A stretch of DNA of 17,220 bases from Bacteroidota bacterium (GCA_947450015.1 CANFUB010000019.1:1-17220); one strand, 5' to 3'. Positions 7,683 to 14,766 are shown, counted from the stretch's first letter. Numbers and translations are program-made. The notes: generated from the sequence alone by a model not told the origin.

Positions 7683-7904
7683 ATGTATTGGACATTAGAA
7701 TTAGTATCATATTTAGATGATGCACCGTGGCCAGCCACAAAAGACGAGCTGATAGATTATGCCATTCGTTCAGGAGCTCCTATGGAAGTTGTTGAGAATT
7801 TGCAGGAACTAGAAGACGATGGTGAACCTTATGAAACCATTGAAGAAATTTGGGGTGATTATCCGATGGATGATGACTACTTCTTTCATGAAGACGAACA
7901 TTAA
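7683..7904 (+). CDS. Small acidic DUF2795 protein
   Basis: This 73-residue protein has no signal peptide or membrane segment. It matches the DUF2795 family as found in Bacteroidota: MYWTLELVSYLDDAPWPATKDELIDYA, split here as an N-terminal YW.LEL..YL segment, then the WPATKDELIDYA helix and the SGAP.EVVENLQEL helix. It ends in a very acidic tail (DDDYFFHEDEH). The fold is probably a small helical bundle; DUF2795 domains in other phyla have been compared with DNA- or nucleic-acid-associated modules, but no function is established. Complete at the usual size, it has its own -7 element, is well translated by look, and stops six bases before the stop of the convergent gene on the other strand. Conservation of such a short protein across the phylum suggests a basic cytoplasmic role, which is inference. 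Confidence 0.88.
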   Translation: MYWTLELVSYLDDAPWPATKDELIDYAIRSGAPMEVVENLQELEDDGEPYETIEEIWGDYPMDDDYFFHEDEH

Positions 7905-7910
7905 TTTGTT

Positions 7911-9101
7911 CTAACCAAAAAATGCCTTTTGACGTGAAGCAGTAGTCTTTACTGGCACTTCTTGGCGCTTTTCAGGTACTTCAAGTTGGATTGTAGGCTT
8001 TGTTACCAATCGGTTCCAATCAGGTATTTGTGTATTAAAAGACACATTGCTTAGACCTTGTAGTCGATTTGATTTTGAAGTATTGGCCTTGATATAGGCA
8101 TACCATCCACCTTCTGCAATTACCACTTCTATCAATCCTGTTTTATACCAATTCTGTACAGTTAGATTTACCTTCTCAGCAGATAGTTTGTAGTTAATTT
8201 CTTCTGAACTAATAAAACCTTTCTTTAATAATATTTTATTTAACTGGAGACTGTAATCTTCTGCATTGGTGGTAATTCCTTCGAACACAAAACCAGAACA
8301 GTACAAATAGTTATTTGCAATTTTTTGCAATGGCTCTAATGTGTCAAATTTTATTTCAGTACGATAAAGCGATTTTAATTCAATTTCTAATGCCTTGCAA
8401 GCCTCGTGCATGAATGTAACAATAGATTTGATGCTACTGTCTACCTGACGGCTTTCTTTGTTCCAATGGTGATAAAAATAATGTTCTACGTTAATTAATG
8501 CAGCGGCATCACCATAAATTTTCCATAATTGATAATTGAACCATAAGATCAATTGTCTTTGACCATTAAAACTAAAATTATTGAGCGTGTGCCATTCACA
8601 AAAACGAACCAAGGCCGTTTCTAAATCATTGCTTGCTTTCGATGGCGTTAATTGCCATTGCGAAAATAATTTAACCAAATGCACTGGACATTTTTGCTTG
8701 CTAACCACAGGCGTTGAAAACAAATCAAAAGTATTCGCTTCTTCGGCTTTCTCGGCCAAAAGATTTTCGTAAACAGAAACATTGGTGTTCAAAGTTTTTA
8801 ACTCTGTAAAATGATTCACCGTTTCTAAATACTGCTCGGTTTCTTTTTTTAATAAAATGTTTCTGCTTTGTTTTGAATCAAAATATTCTTGTAACAACAA
8901 TACATCAATATTGGGATTTACAATACATGCATACCAAGCAGCCTTTTCTTTCACCGATTTTTGGAGGCGCTTATTTTTGGTTAATTCACTAATTGGTAAA
9001 TTTTTAAATACAACTGAGATGGCCGATAAAGCAGAATTTAATTCTTCAATCGCAGCGATGCCATTTTTATTTAATTCAATATGAGAGATTTCGTGAGACA
9101 T
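7911..9101 (-). CDS. Unrecognised cytoplasmic protein with possible C-terminal winged helix
   Basis: I do not recognise this protein of about 396 residues. The frame is open from 9125, but the ATG at 9101 (MSHEISHIELN) is preferred, since only a short leader-like sequence with TTACTTTG lies before it. No signal peptide or membrane segment is seen. The N-terminal third is helical and charged. A middle segment is rich in Trp, Tyr and His (LILWFNYQLWKIYG, HYFYHHWNKES) and looks like a compact helical domain. Near the C-terminus, LLKKGFISSEEINYKLS then VQNWYKTGLIEVV and GGWYAYI have the rhythm of a winged-helix DNA-binding or protein-interaction unit, but this is pattern reading only. The last 25 or so residues are basic and probably disordered. 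It is convergent with the DUF2795 gene and stands alone. Codon use matches its neighbours, so recent transfer is not suggested. Confidence 0.75.
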   Translation of the reverse strand: MSHEISHIELNKNGIAAIEELNSALSAISVVFKNLPISELTKNKRLQKSVKEKAAWYACIVNPNIDVLLLQEYFDSKQSRNILLKKETEQYLETVNHFTELKTLNTNVSVYENLLAEKAEEANTFDLFSTPVVSKQKCPVHLVKLFSQWQLTPSKASNDLETALVRFCEWHTLNNFSFNGQRQLILWFNYQLWKIYGDAAALINVEHYFYHHWNKESRQVDSSIKSIVTFMHEACKALEIELKSLYRTEIKFDTLEPLQKIANNYLYCSGFVFEGITTNAEDYSLQLNKILLKKGFISSEEINYKLSAEKVNLTVQNWYKTGLIEVVIAEGGWYAYIKANTSKSNRLQGLSNVSFNTQIPDWNRLVTKPTIQLEVPEKRQEVPVKTTASRQKAFFG

Positions 9102-9259
9102 TTTAACGAGTACAAAGTAAATCAATGTTTAATTGAATAGATACTTTAAACATTAGTGGCACAGTGGCTTTATACACACTTAACAATTTAATTATAAATC
9201 AATAACTACGAAACCTTGATAGCACAAGGACTTAGGAGGTGTACACTATTTTAATCACC

Positions 9260-9284
9260 AAAAAAAAACAGCGGAAAACCCACT
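9260..9284 (-). terminator. Probable intrinsic terminator of hflX
   Basis: Reading the minus strand, a five-pair stem AGUGG/CCGCU (9284-9280 with 9274-9270, one U-G pair) closes a five-base loop and is followed by nine U after one G (9268-9260). It lies seven bases after the hflX stop. The stem is short, but the U-run is long. Confidence 0.6.
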
Positions 9285-9290
9285 CAAAAA

Positions 9291-10436
9291 TTACTGAATA
9301 AATTGCAAGATTTGGCGCTTTAATTGGTCGATATTTGTTTTTTGTGTTGCAGAAATAAACACAACGGGCGCATGTTCCTTGCTTATCCAACTGTTCTCAA
9401 ATTCAGTTAGGTCAGTTTCTGGATTTGCTTTTAAGTATTCATCCACCTTGTTAAAGACCAATAAAACTGGCTTATCCTTAATGCCAATTTCGAAAAGCGT
9501 TTTCTTTACAAGCTCTAATTGACTTTCAAATTCAGGATGCGAAACATCTACAACATGTAACAACAAATCAGCTTCTGTAGCTTCGGCTAATGTACTTTTA
9601 AAACTCTCTATAAGGAGGGTCGGTAATTTGCGAATGAAGCCTACCGTATCACTCAACAGAAAAGGCACAAATACACCTGGTGCATCAGGGTCTTCAAAAA
9701 CCACTTTTCTAACCGTTGAATCGAGGGTTGCGAATAGTTTATTTTCAGCCAAAATACCTGCATTGCTTAATAGATTCATGATGGTACTTTTACCCACATT
9801 GGTATAGCCAACTAATGCAACACGCTTCTTATCTGTGCGACTTTGGCGCTGTACTTTGTTCTGCTTTTCGATAAGCGCTAAACGCTCTTGCATTTTTGTA
9901 ATGTTCGAACGAATCACACGTCTATCTGTTTCAATCTCTGTTTCACCCGGACCTTTCATTCCAATACCACCCTTTTGCTTTGATAAGTGGGTCCACATAT
10001 TGGTTAAGCGCGGCAATAAATATTGGTTTTGGGCCAATTCAACTTGTGTTTTTGCTTGGGCTGTTTTTGCATTTTTCGAAAAAATATCAAGAATCAACAT
10101 GCTGCGATCCAATATTTTTACTTCTTTAAAATGCTTTTCTAAGTTGCGAATTTGCGAAGGACTTAATTCATCATCAAATACCACCATATCGGCTTCTTGA
10201 ATATTCACCAAGGCAACCAATTCTTCAAGTTTACCTTCGCCTAAAAAAGTACGCGGATTTGGATAATCTAAACTTTGGGTAATTCTACCGTGTGTTGTGG
10301 CGCCCGCGGTATGCACCAGCGACTCAAGTTCATCGAGGTATTCCTTTACTTTTTCTTTGCGCTCGTGCTTGTATTGTATGCCCACCAAAACTGCTTTTTC
10401 AGTTTTTAATGCATTATAAAAATAGTCGGGTTTCAA
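9291..10436 (-). CDS. hflX: Ribosome-associated GTPase HflX (TTG start)
   Basis: HflX binds the 50S subunit and splits or rescues stalled ribosomes, especially under heat stress. The 381-residue product has the HflX N-terminal domain with TFLGEGKLEEL (63-73) and FDDELSPSQ. The family motif GGIGMKGPGETEIETDRR follows at 156-173, then a helical linker and the GTPase domain: G1 GYTNVGKS (210-217), G3 DTVG (263-266) and G4 NKVD (329-332). The only plausible start is TTG at 10436; an in-frame TAA lies four codons upstream, and the first internal ATG (about residue 84) would remove most of the N-terminal domain. A good promoter lies upstream (10490-10519), giving a leader of about 45 bases, and a terminator follows. 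It is divergent from an exported-protein gene, with overlapping promoters. The identification is secure. Confidence 0.95.
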   Translation of the reverse strand: MKPDYFYNALKTEKAVLVGIQYKHERKEKVKEYLDELESLVHTAGATTHGRITQSLDYPNPRTFLGEGKLEELVALVNIQEADMVVFDDELSPSQIRNLEKHFKEVKILDRSMLILDIFSKNAKTAQAKTQVELAQNQYLLPRLTNMWTHLSKQKGGIGMKGPGETEIETDRRVIRSNITKMQERLALIEKQNKVQRQSRTDKKRVALVGYTNVGKSTIMNLLSNAGILAENKLFATLDSTVRKVVFEDPDAPGVFVPFLLSDTVGFIRKLPTLLIESFKSTLAEATEADLLLHVVDVSHPEFESQLELVKKTLFEIGIKDKPVLLVFNKVDEYLKANPETDLTEFENSWISKEHAPVVFISATQKTNIDQLKRQILQFIQ

Positions 10437-10475
10437 TGCTTTTAATTATTTGGAGAATTGTTGAAAATTTTGTGT

Positions 10476-10506
10476 TTGTAAAACACTAGCAAACATACTA
10501 ATTTAG
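10476..10506 (+). promoter_or_regulatory. Promoter of the exported-protein gene, overlapping the hflX promoter
   Basis: TTG at 10476-10478 and TAATTTAG at 10499-10506 (one mismatch to TAnnTTTG) are 20 bases apart. The -7 element ends 22 bases before the ATG at 10529, the same distance as at other genes here. Its span interleaves with the minus-strand hflX promoter at 10490-10519. Confidence 0.5.
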
Positions 10507-10519
10507 CCATGTATTTCAA
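10490..10519 (-). promoter_or_regulatory. Promoter of hflX
   Basis: On the minus strand, TTG (10519-10517), a 19-base spacer and TATGTTTG (10497-10490) match the Bacteroidota promoter consensus exactly. The hflX TTG start codon lies 53 bases beyond the -7 box. Confidence 0.75.
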
Positions 10520-10528
10520 CGCAAATTC

Positions 10529-12001
10529 ATGTTTAAAATTAAGCCATTTCTTTTTTCAATGTACACCCTGTGCTTTGTATTGGTATTACTGACATGTAAT
10601 GGACTTAAGGCCCAACAAATAATATGGGCGCAACTGAATAATATTGACAAAAAAACAGATTTCACTAAAGTTATCGGTCAAAATAAACATGGTGTTTACG
10701 TTTTAAAACACAAAAACAGCACTTTTAGAAAGTATTTTATCATTGAAAGGTTTGATAAACGCATGAATTTAATGCGCAGCAAAATCATTAAAATACCCAA
10801 TGCAGAGCTTCAGAAAATTGTTGTTCTCGAAAATGATATAGTTTTTTTTACCAAGGTATTCGACAAGGGTTACACGAGTTCTTTAAATGTGCAACATTTA
10901 GACACCAATTTAAACATTGATGTTCCCACAGTGCTTGCTGCTGAATGTGATTTGCCCAATGCAAATTCTGATTTCAAAATTGAATACAGCGAAAACAGAA
11001 AACAATTTTTGGCTTGGTATCTAACCGAGCAAAATAACACCTATGAAGTAACCCTTTGTGCGCTCGATAATTTCAAAAAAGGAGCTAGCAAAAAAATTGA
11101 AATTGCCAAAGGTGCTTTTGACATTGAATTTCTGAAGGCATCAATTGATATAAAAGGTAATTTTTATTGTATTTACACAGAATCAAAAAGCTCTAAAGGC
11201 AATAAAGCAACAGATTTTCAAACCCATCTTTTATGTGTTAATTTACAGGATGACCTCATTAAAAACGTATTAATTCACAACCCCGAAGAATTCATTACTT
11301 ATGCAGACTTGTGTTATAATTCTTCACAAAACACAATGATTGCCTCCGGTTTTTATGGCAAAAATATGGAGGATGAAGTAACAGGTTATTTTAGCATTCA
11401 AATAAGTCCCAAGGGTTTTGCGTTCATTAACAATGTACAACACCCCATCAACCGAAAAACAGTATCTGATGTGATTGGCATTAAAGCCGAAGCACGGGGA
11501 GATAATTTAAGTAAATTCAAAATTAGAAAAACCATTCCCAAAACAGATGGCGGACAAATTATCATTGCTGAAAGAAGTTTTATCACCAATCAAAGCGATG
11601 TGTTTTATGTGAATGGCATTGCCCAAACCAGTTACTCTAAAATTTTCAACAACGATGAAGTACTCATTCTTTCGATTGATAGCTCGGGTGAATTGCTTTG
11701 GGATGAAATACTCTTTAAGAACCAACTTTCTACCAATGATGGTGGCTATAACAATGGCATTGTTATCATGGTGAATGAAGACAATTTCAATATTATATAC
11801 AACGATAAACTGAATGCCAATGCAGATGTCATTCAAGTAACCTTTAACGAAAAAGGAGAGAGAACAAAGAAAATATTAATTAACAGCGACCAATACTACG
11901 CCTTGGTGATTCCTGCAGAATACAACCAAGTAACTGCCAACAGCGCTGTGCTGCCCATTAATCAGAACCGCGACTATACCTATATCAAACTACTCTATTG
12001 A
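10529..12001 (+). CDS. Exported protein of unknown function
   Basis: This 490-residue protein has a hydrophobic N-terminal export signal. Cleavage after LKA (residue 28) by signal peptidase I seems most likely; an alternative LLTC at 20-23 resembles a lipobox, but threonine before the cysteine is unusual. No domain is recognised. The body is rich in short beta-strand-like stretches separated by turns, with motifs such as DSSGELLWDEILF typical of propeller-like exported proteins in this phylum, so an all-beta or propeller fold is a guess. It ends TYIKLLY. The next gene, a DUF6427 membrane protein, starts inside its stop codon, which implies translational coupling and a shared function at the envelope. 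The ATG at 10529 fits the distance from the promoter; an ATG at 10559 would shorten the signal. Gene reality is clear, function is not. Confidence 0.88.
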   Translation: MFKIKPFLFSMYTLCFVLVLLTCNGLKAQQIIWAQLNNIDKKTDFTKVIGQNKHGVYVLKHKNSTFRKYFIIERFDKRMNLMRSKIIKIPNAELQKIVVLENDIVFFTKVFDKGYTSSLNVQHLDTNLNIDVPTVLAAECDLPNANSDFKIEYSENRKQFLAWYLTEQNNTYEVTLCALDNFKKGASKKIEIAKGAFDIEFLKASIDIKGNFYCIYTESKSSKGNKATDFQTHLLCVNLQDDLIKNVLIHNPEEFITYADLCYNSSQNTMIASGFYGKNMEDEVTGYFSIQISPKGFAFINNVQHPINRKTVSDVIGIKAEARGDNLSKFKIRKTIPKTDGGQIIIAERSFITNQSDVFYVNGIAQTSYSKIFNNDEVLILSIDSSGELLWDEILFKNQLSTNDGGYNNGIVIMVNEDNFNIIYNDKLNANADVIQVTFNEKGERTKKILINSDQYYALVIPAEYNQVTANSAVLPINQNRDYTYIKLLY

Positions 12002-12975
12002 TCAGATTATTCACCAATACCTTTAACCAAACCATTTTTGGTCTTATCTTTTTTACGGTCTTAATCAGGAGTTTTGGCTACTTCACGCCCTATGTCAATA
12101 CAACACAAGCTGTAGATATTAGTTATCTCGCGCACTTCTTTAACATCCTGAATAGCACACCAAATAAGAGTTTTATTCTTTCTTCTTTAATGGTATTACT
12201 TTCGGCATTAGCGTTAAACAATGTGTGCATTAAGCACGAATTGGTATTTATTCCCTCCTTTCTCCCTGCTTATTTTTATGTAATGTTAAACAGTTTGTTT
12301 CCAGATCAGTTCTATGCTGGTCCTACTGTTTTTGTAAACCTATTTATAATTCTTTCTATTGACGCCATTTTAAATCTATACCGTTCTGAACGGCCAACCA
12401 ATGCTATTTTTTTAGCATCTGTATTGGCTGGGGTGAGCGCCTTGCTCAACATCTCTTACCTCGCCTTTTTTATTTTTGTAATTATCGGCTTGAACGTTTT
12501 CCGCCCTTTTAGTTTTAGAGAGAACATAGCTGCTTTGATTGGCTTTTTAATTCCCATTTACATGGGAACAGTTATTAATTATTTAATCAATAATACATTC
12601 TTACCTGGCCATATTTTTTTTCCAGACTATGGCAATATCAATATGCAAGGATGGGCCATACAATCTGCGCTACCAGCAGTTTTAGTGGTTGGTTTATTTG
12701 CAATTTTACGAATGTACAAGAATTATTTCAGGAACACCACCAAATCGAAAAGGGCCATTCAAATGTTGATGATTTTAAGTATCATTTCCTTGGCATTAAT
12801 GGTTACAGGGAAACAAAATCCTAGGCAAGAGTTTACTTTTTTAAGCATTCCCTTGTCCATTTACTTTGCTTTTTACTTTAGCAATTACACTTTTAACTGG
12901 CAAAAGGAGGTGATTAACCTAATCTTATTAATCACGATTTTATTCTTCCAGTACCGCGTTTACCTTGGCTTATAA
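11998..12975 (+). CDS. DUF6427-family integral membrane protein (TTG start)
   Basis: This 325-residue protein is mostly hydrophobic, with roughly eight or nine predicted membrane segments; the first is near residues 10-25. The start MIRLF, the repeated hydrophobic segments and the GKQNPRQEFTFLSIPLSIY region near the C-terminus resemble the DUF6427 family of Bacteroidota membrane proteins, whose function is unknown. The start is TTG at 11998, overlapping the upstream TGA stop by four bases (TTGA), which suggests coupled translation; the first internal ATG would delete a membrane segment. Its stop overlaps the stop of the convergent glutathione peroxidase gene by six bases within an 18-bp palindrome. 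The layout of the segments hints at a multi-spanning enzyme or transporter partner of the exported protein, but no catalytic residues are recognised. Confidence 0.8.
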   Translation: MIRLFTNTFNQTIFGLIFFTVLIRSFGYFTPYVNTTQAVDISYLAHFFNILNSTPNKSFILSSLMVLLSALALNNVCIKHELVFIPSFLPAYFYVMLNSLFPDQFYAGPTVFVNLFIILSIDAILNLYRSERPTNAIFLASVLAGVSALLNISYLAFFIFVIIGLNVFRPFSFRENIAALIGFLIPIYMGTVINYLINNTFLPGHIFFPDYGNINMQGWAIQSALPAVLVVGLFAILRMYKNYFRNTTKSKRAIQMLMILSIISLALMVTGKQNPRQEFTFLSIPLSIYFAFYFSNYTFNWQKEVINLILLITILFFQYRVYLGL

Positions 12976-12988
12976 GCCAAGCGCTTTT
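12964..12988 (+). terminator. 18-bp palindrome at convergent stops; possible terminator
   Basis: CTTGGCTTATAAGCCAAG (12964-12981) is a perfect palindrome centred on the overlapping stop codons of DUF6427 and gpx. As RNA it can fold as CUUGGC/GCCAAG with a six-base loop. On the plus strand CGCTTTT follows, giving a weak U-tract; on the minus strand there is none. Confidence 0.45.
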
Positions 12989-13551
12989 AAGAAATCAGCA
13001 TCCATTGGTTTGGTACCAGAACCAAAATAGTTCAATAGTTTGCCATCAGGACTGATAATAAATTTATTGAAATTCCATTTCACTTCAAAATCGCCAGCAC
13101 CATTTTTACTTTTTTGTGTCAACCATTGGTATAGCGGGTGTTGGTTGCTGCCTTTCACATCAATTTTTTCGGTTAACTGAAAAGTAACACCAAAATTTTT
13201 CTGACAGAAAGCACCTATTTCAGCAGCCGTGCCGGGCTCCTGCCCACCAAACTGATTGCAAGGACAACCAAGTACAACGATGTTTTGGTCTTTGTACTTT
13301 TCATGAAAGGCTTGTAAGTCTTTGTATTGAGGGGTATAACCACATTCGCTTGCAGTATTAACCACCACAAGGTATTTGCCTTTATAATCAGATAGATTGA
13401 GTTTAGTTGTACCATCCAAAGCTTGGATGCTAAGATCGTAAACTGATGCATTCGGTTTTACTTGTTCTGCGTTTTCAACTTTTTTTGATTTGCCAACGAA
13501 ACAAGAGGTAAGAAGTGTAAGTATGCCCATAAATGTGAAAATGTATTTCAT
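12970..13551 (-). CDS. Lipoprotein glutathione peroxidase (thioredoxin-type)
   Basis: This peroxidase reduces hydrogen or lipid peroxides. The 193-residue product has an N-terminal signal with a lipobox, LLTSC (Cys17), so it is probably anchored to a membrane facing the periplasm. The thioredoxin-fold core carries the peroxidatic cysteine Cys70 (NTASECGYTPQY), Gln104 (CNQFGGQEPG), and Trp159-Asn160 (KWNFNKF), the catalytic tetrad positions. Cys116 in FCQKNFGVTF fits the resolving cysteine of the thioredoxin-dependent class, so true glutathione use is unlikely; the organism probably makes bacillithiol (see bshC). Cys96 and Cys98 of GCPC are additional. The stop overlaps that of DUF6427. A -7-like element (TAATTTTG, 13569-13562) lies only 11 bases before the ATG, implying a very short leader. 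The family is secure, the periplasmic reductant unknown. Confidence 0.93.
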   Translation of the reverse strand: MKYIFTFMGILTLLTSCFVGKSKKVENAEQVKPNASVYDLSIQALDGTTKLNLSDYKGKYLVVVNTASECGYTPQYKDLQAFHEKYKDQNIVVLGCPCNQFGGQEPGTAAEIGAFCQKNFGVTFQLTEKIDVKGSNQHPLYQWLTQKSKNGAGDFEVKWNFNKFIISPDGKLLNYFGSGTKPMDADFLKALGL

Positions 13552-13561
13552 AATATAGAAA

Positions 13562-13569
13562 CAAAATTA
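13562..13569 (-). promoter_or_regulatory. Possible -7 element (TAATTTTG) of gpx
   Basis: The minus strand reads TAATTTTG, matching TAnnTTTG, but it ends only 11 bases before the ATG and lacks a TTG box 19-21 bases upstream. If real, the transcript would have a leader of a few bases at most. Confidence 0.35.
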
Positions 13570-13593
13570 AAGCAATTGTGTTTTAATTATTCT

Positions 13594-14034
13594 ATGGAAT
13601 ACAACGAAGTTATTAAAATCGACCCACTAAAGAAAGATGCCATCTACCAAGGTGAGGATAAATTTTCGCCTATTCCACTCACGGTATCATCGCCTAAAAT
13701 CAATCCGATTGACAAGCGATTGGTTAAAGCCACTGCCTTTGAAACCATGCAGTACCAAGCCAATCAACAAATAGCCATGCTCAAAAAACAAGCCGATTTG
13801 ATTATGCTACAAGCCAAAGAAATTGAAGACCGTTTAATTATTTCACAAAAAATATATGAGGCCGATTTAAATTTCGAACCAGTTATTGGCACCACTTACC
13901 ATGTTTACGAGAAAAGAGAGAAAGCCATTTTATCTTTGGTTGCACCTAACGAATGGGGCAAAAAATTGCCTTACGACAAACATGTTTGTTCTGCTACCTT
14001 ATTGGCCGATAAAAGTTGGCAGGTGGTGAAATAA
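13594..14034 (+). CDS. DUF2452 family protein
   Basis: This 146-residue soluble protein has the DUF2452 layout: a loose N-terminus, then a helix with MQYQANQQIAMLKKQADLIMLQA, quoted in part as QANQQIAMLKKQADLI. Next come the conserved IEDRLIISQKIYEADLNF and the GTTYHVYEKREKAILSL segment, then PNEWG. No enzyme residues stand out, and the family has no established function; the shape suggests a helical pair feeding into a small beta domain. The frame is open from a TTG at 13576, but the ATG at 13594 is preferred because the six upstream residues are not family-like. The gene diverges from gpx, with only 42 bases between the start codons. Its stop TAA touches the stop of the convergent DUF3592-like gene with no gap. 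No -7 element is seen on this strand. Confidence 0.85.
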   Translation: MEYNEVIKIDPLKKDAIYQGEDKFSPIPLTVSSPKINPIDKRLVKATAFETMQYQANQQIAMLKKQADLIMLQAKEIEDRLIISQKIYEADLNFEPVIGTTYHVYEKREKAILSLVAPNEWGKKLPYDKHVCSATLLADKSWQVVK

Positions 14035-14496
14035 TTATTGCAATTCCAAAGGTGGTCGTTTTCTTTTATTTACCGTAAATGGTGAAATTGTGATTTCAAC
14101 ACCTTCTTTGTATTTTAAAAATGACAAAGGTATTGCTACCAAAATAAAAATAGGAACCAAAGCATAAATCAAAGGCAAAAACCAAAAGCCAATAAACGTA
14201 TAAACAAATGCTTCCTCTGGATCTTTTTTATTAAAAATTACCGGAACAATGTCACCTCTATCGCAATCCATATTTTCGACTCCACTAAAAAACAGTTGTT
14301 CACCCTCGTTCATAAAAGCGATATAAGGAATGATGTTAGTACCCGTTCTGTATCCTCTTAATACAGTAAATGAAACTACTTCGCCATTTGTTATTTCTCC
14401 ATTAATTGCCAATATAAGTCTGTTAGCATAAGTGCTAAGCAAGGATAGCAGAATGGCCACAAAAACCAAACTTATGCGACTTATTTGGAACGACAT
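14035..14496 (-). CDS. DUF3592-like small membrane protein
   Basis: The product of 153 residues has a first membrane segment near the start (ISLVFVAILLSLL) and a second near residues 105-130 (FWFLPLIYALVPIFILVAI). Between them is a soluble beta-rich domain with GEVVSFTV, YIAFMNEGEQLFF and VPVIFNKKDPEEA. This order matches DUF3592 proteins, which carry the pattern of a GxVV start, an F-x-(D/N)-G turn and a YNPxDPxxA ending; their function is unknown. The open frame begins with a TTG at 14514, but the ATG at 14496 is chosen as the normal start. The C-terminus is basic (VNKRKRPPLELQ), cytoplasmic by inference. It is a single gene, with a TATGTTTG element just upstream (14511-14504). Confidence 0.78.
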   Translation of the reverse strand: MSFQISRISLVFVAILLSLLSTYANRLILAINGEITNGEVVSFTVLRGYRTGTNIIPYIAFMNEGEQLFFSGVENMDCDRGDIVPVIFNKKDPEEAFVYTFIGFWFLPLIYALVPIFILVAIPLSFLKYKEGVEITISPFTVNKRKRPPLELQ

Positions 14497-14503
14497 GAGG
14501 TAA

Positions 14504-14511
14504 CAAACATA
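14504..14511 (-). promoter_or_regulatory. Possible -7 element (TATGTTTG) of the DUF3592-like gene
   Basis: The minus strand reads TATGTTTG, a full match to TAnnTTTG, ending eight bases before the ATG at 14496. The -33 position reads ATG instead of TTG. If used, the transcript would be leaderless or nearly so. Confidence 0.4.
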
Positions 14512-14514
14512 CAA

Positions 14515-14766
14515 ATTCTATGACAAGTTGCATTATTTTAATTCAAGAAATGACAGATATTAAAAAGAATTTAACATAAGTAATAAATGCCATTTAGGAT
14601 AAAGTTTAGACTCCATAGCGGATACTTATCATTTGATTCAATTCAGCAAGCATATTTTACTTTCCGAGACGGAAATTTAAATTTACATGTATGATAAATT
14701 ATATCAAGCTTCAATCTTAAGCTACTACATTTTTCTAATTTACATTTACAAATTCATACAATCCCC
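14515..14766. other. Intergenic region between divergent genes, with small inverted repeats
   Basis: About 250 very AT-rich bases with no convincing open frame; the longest ATG frame seen (14549) codes for nine residues. TTTCCG (14661-14666) and CGGAAA (14670-14675) form a six-pair hairpin with a three-base loop, running into the palindrome AAATTTAAATTT (14673-14684). A weaker AGCTT/AAGCT pair lies near 14707-14723. No RNA gene is recognised. Confidence 0.5.

Noticed and set aside
7911..9101. Fic-type AMP transferase for the orphan protein
   Set aside because: The FEGI stretch and a helical C-terminus hinted at it, but there is no HPFxxGN motif.
9234..9246. Shine-Dalgarno-like AGGAGGTG and GTGTACAC palindrome as the start of a small gene
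   Set aside because: No open frame follows, and genes here do not use Shine-Dalgarno sequences.
9835..10200. Plus-strand open frame of 121 codons within hflX
   Set aside because: It lies antisense to a clearly conserved GTPase and has no family-like sequence or promoter element.
10586..10597. Lipoprotein signal (LLTC) in the exported protein
   Set aside because: Threonine before the cysteine is unusual in a lipobox, and a good signal peptidase I site follows at LKA, so it is left undecided and not annotated.
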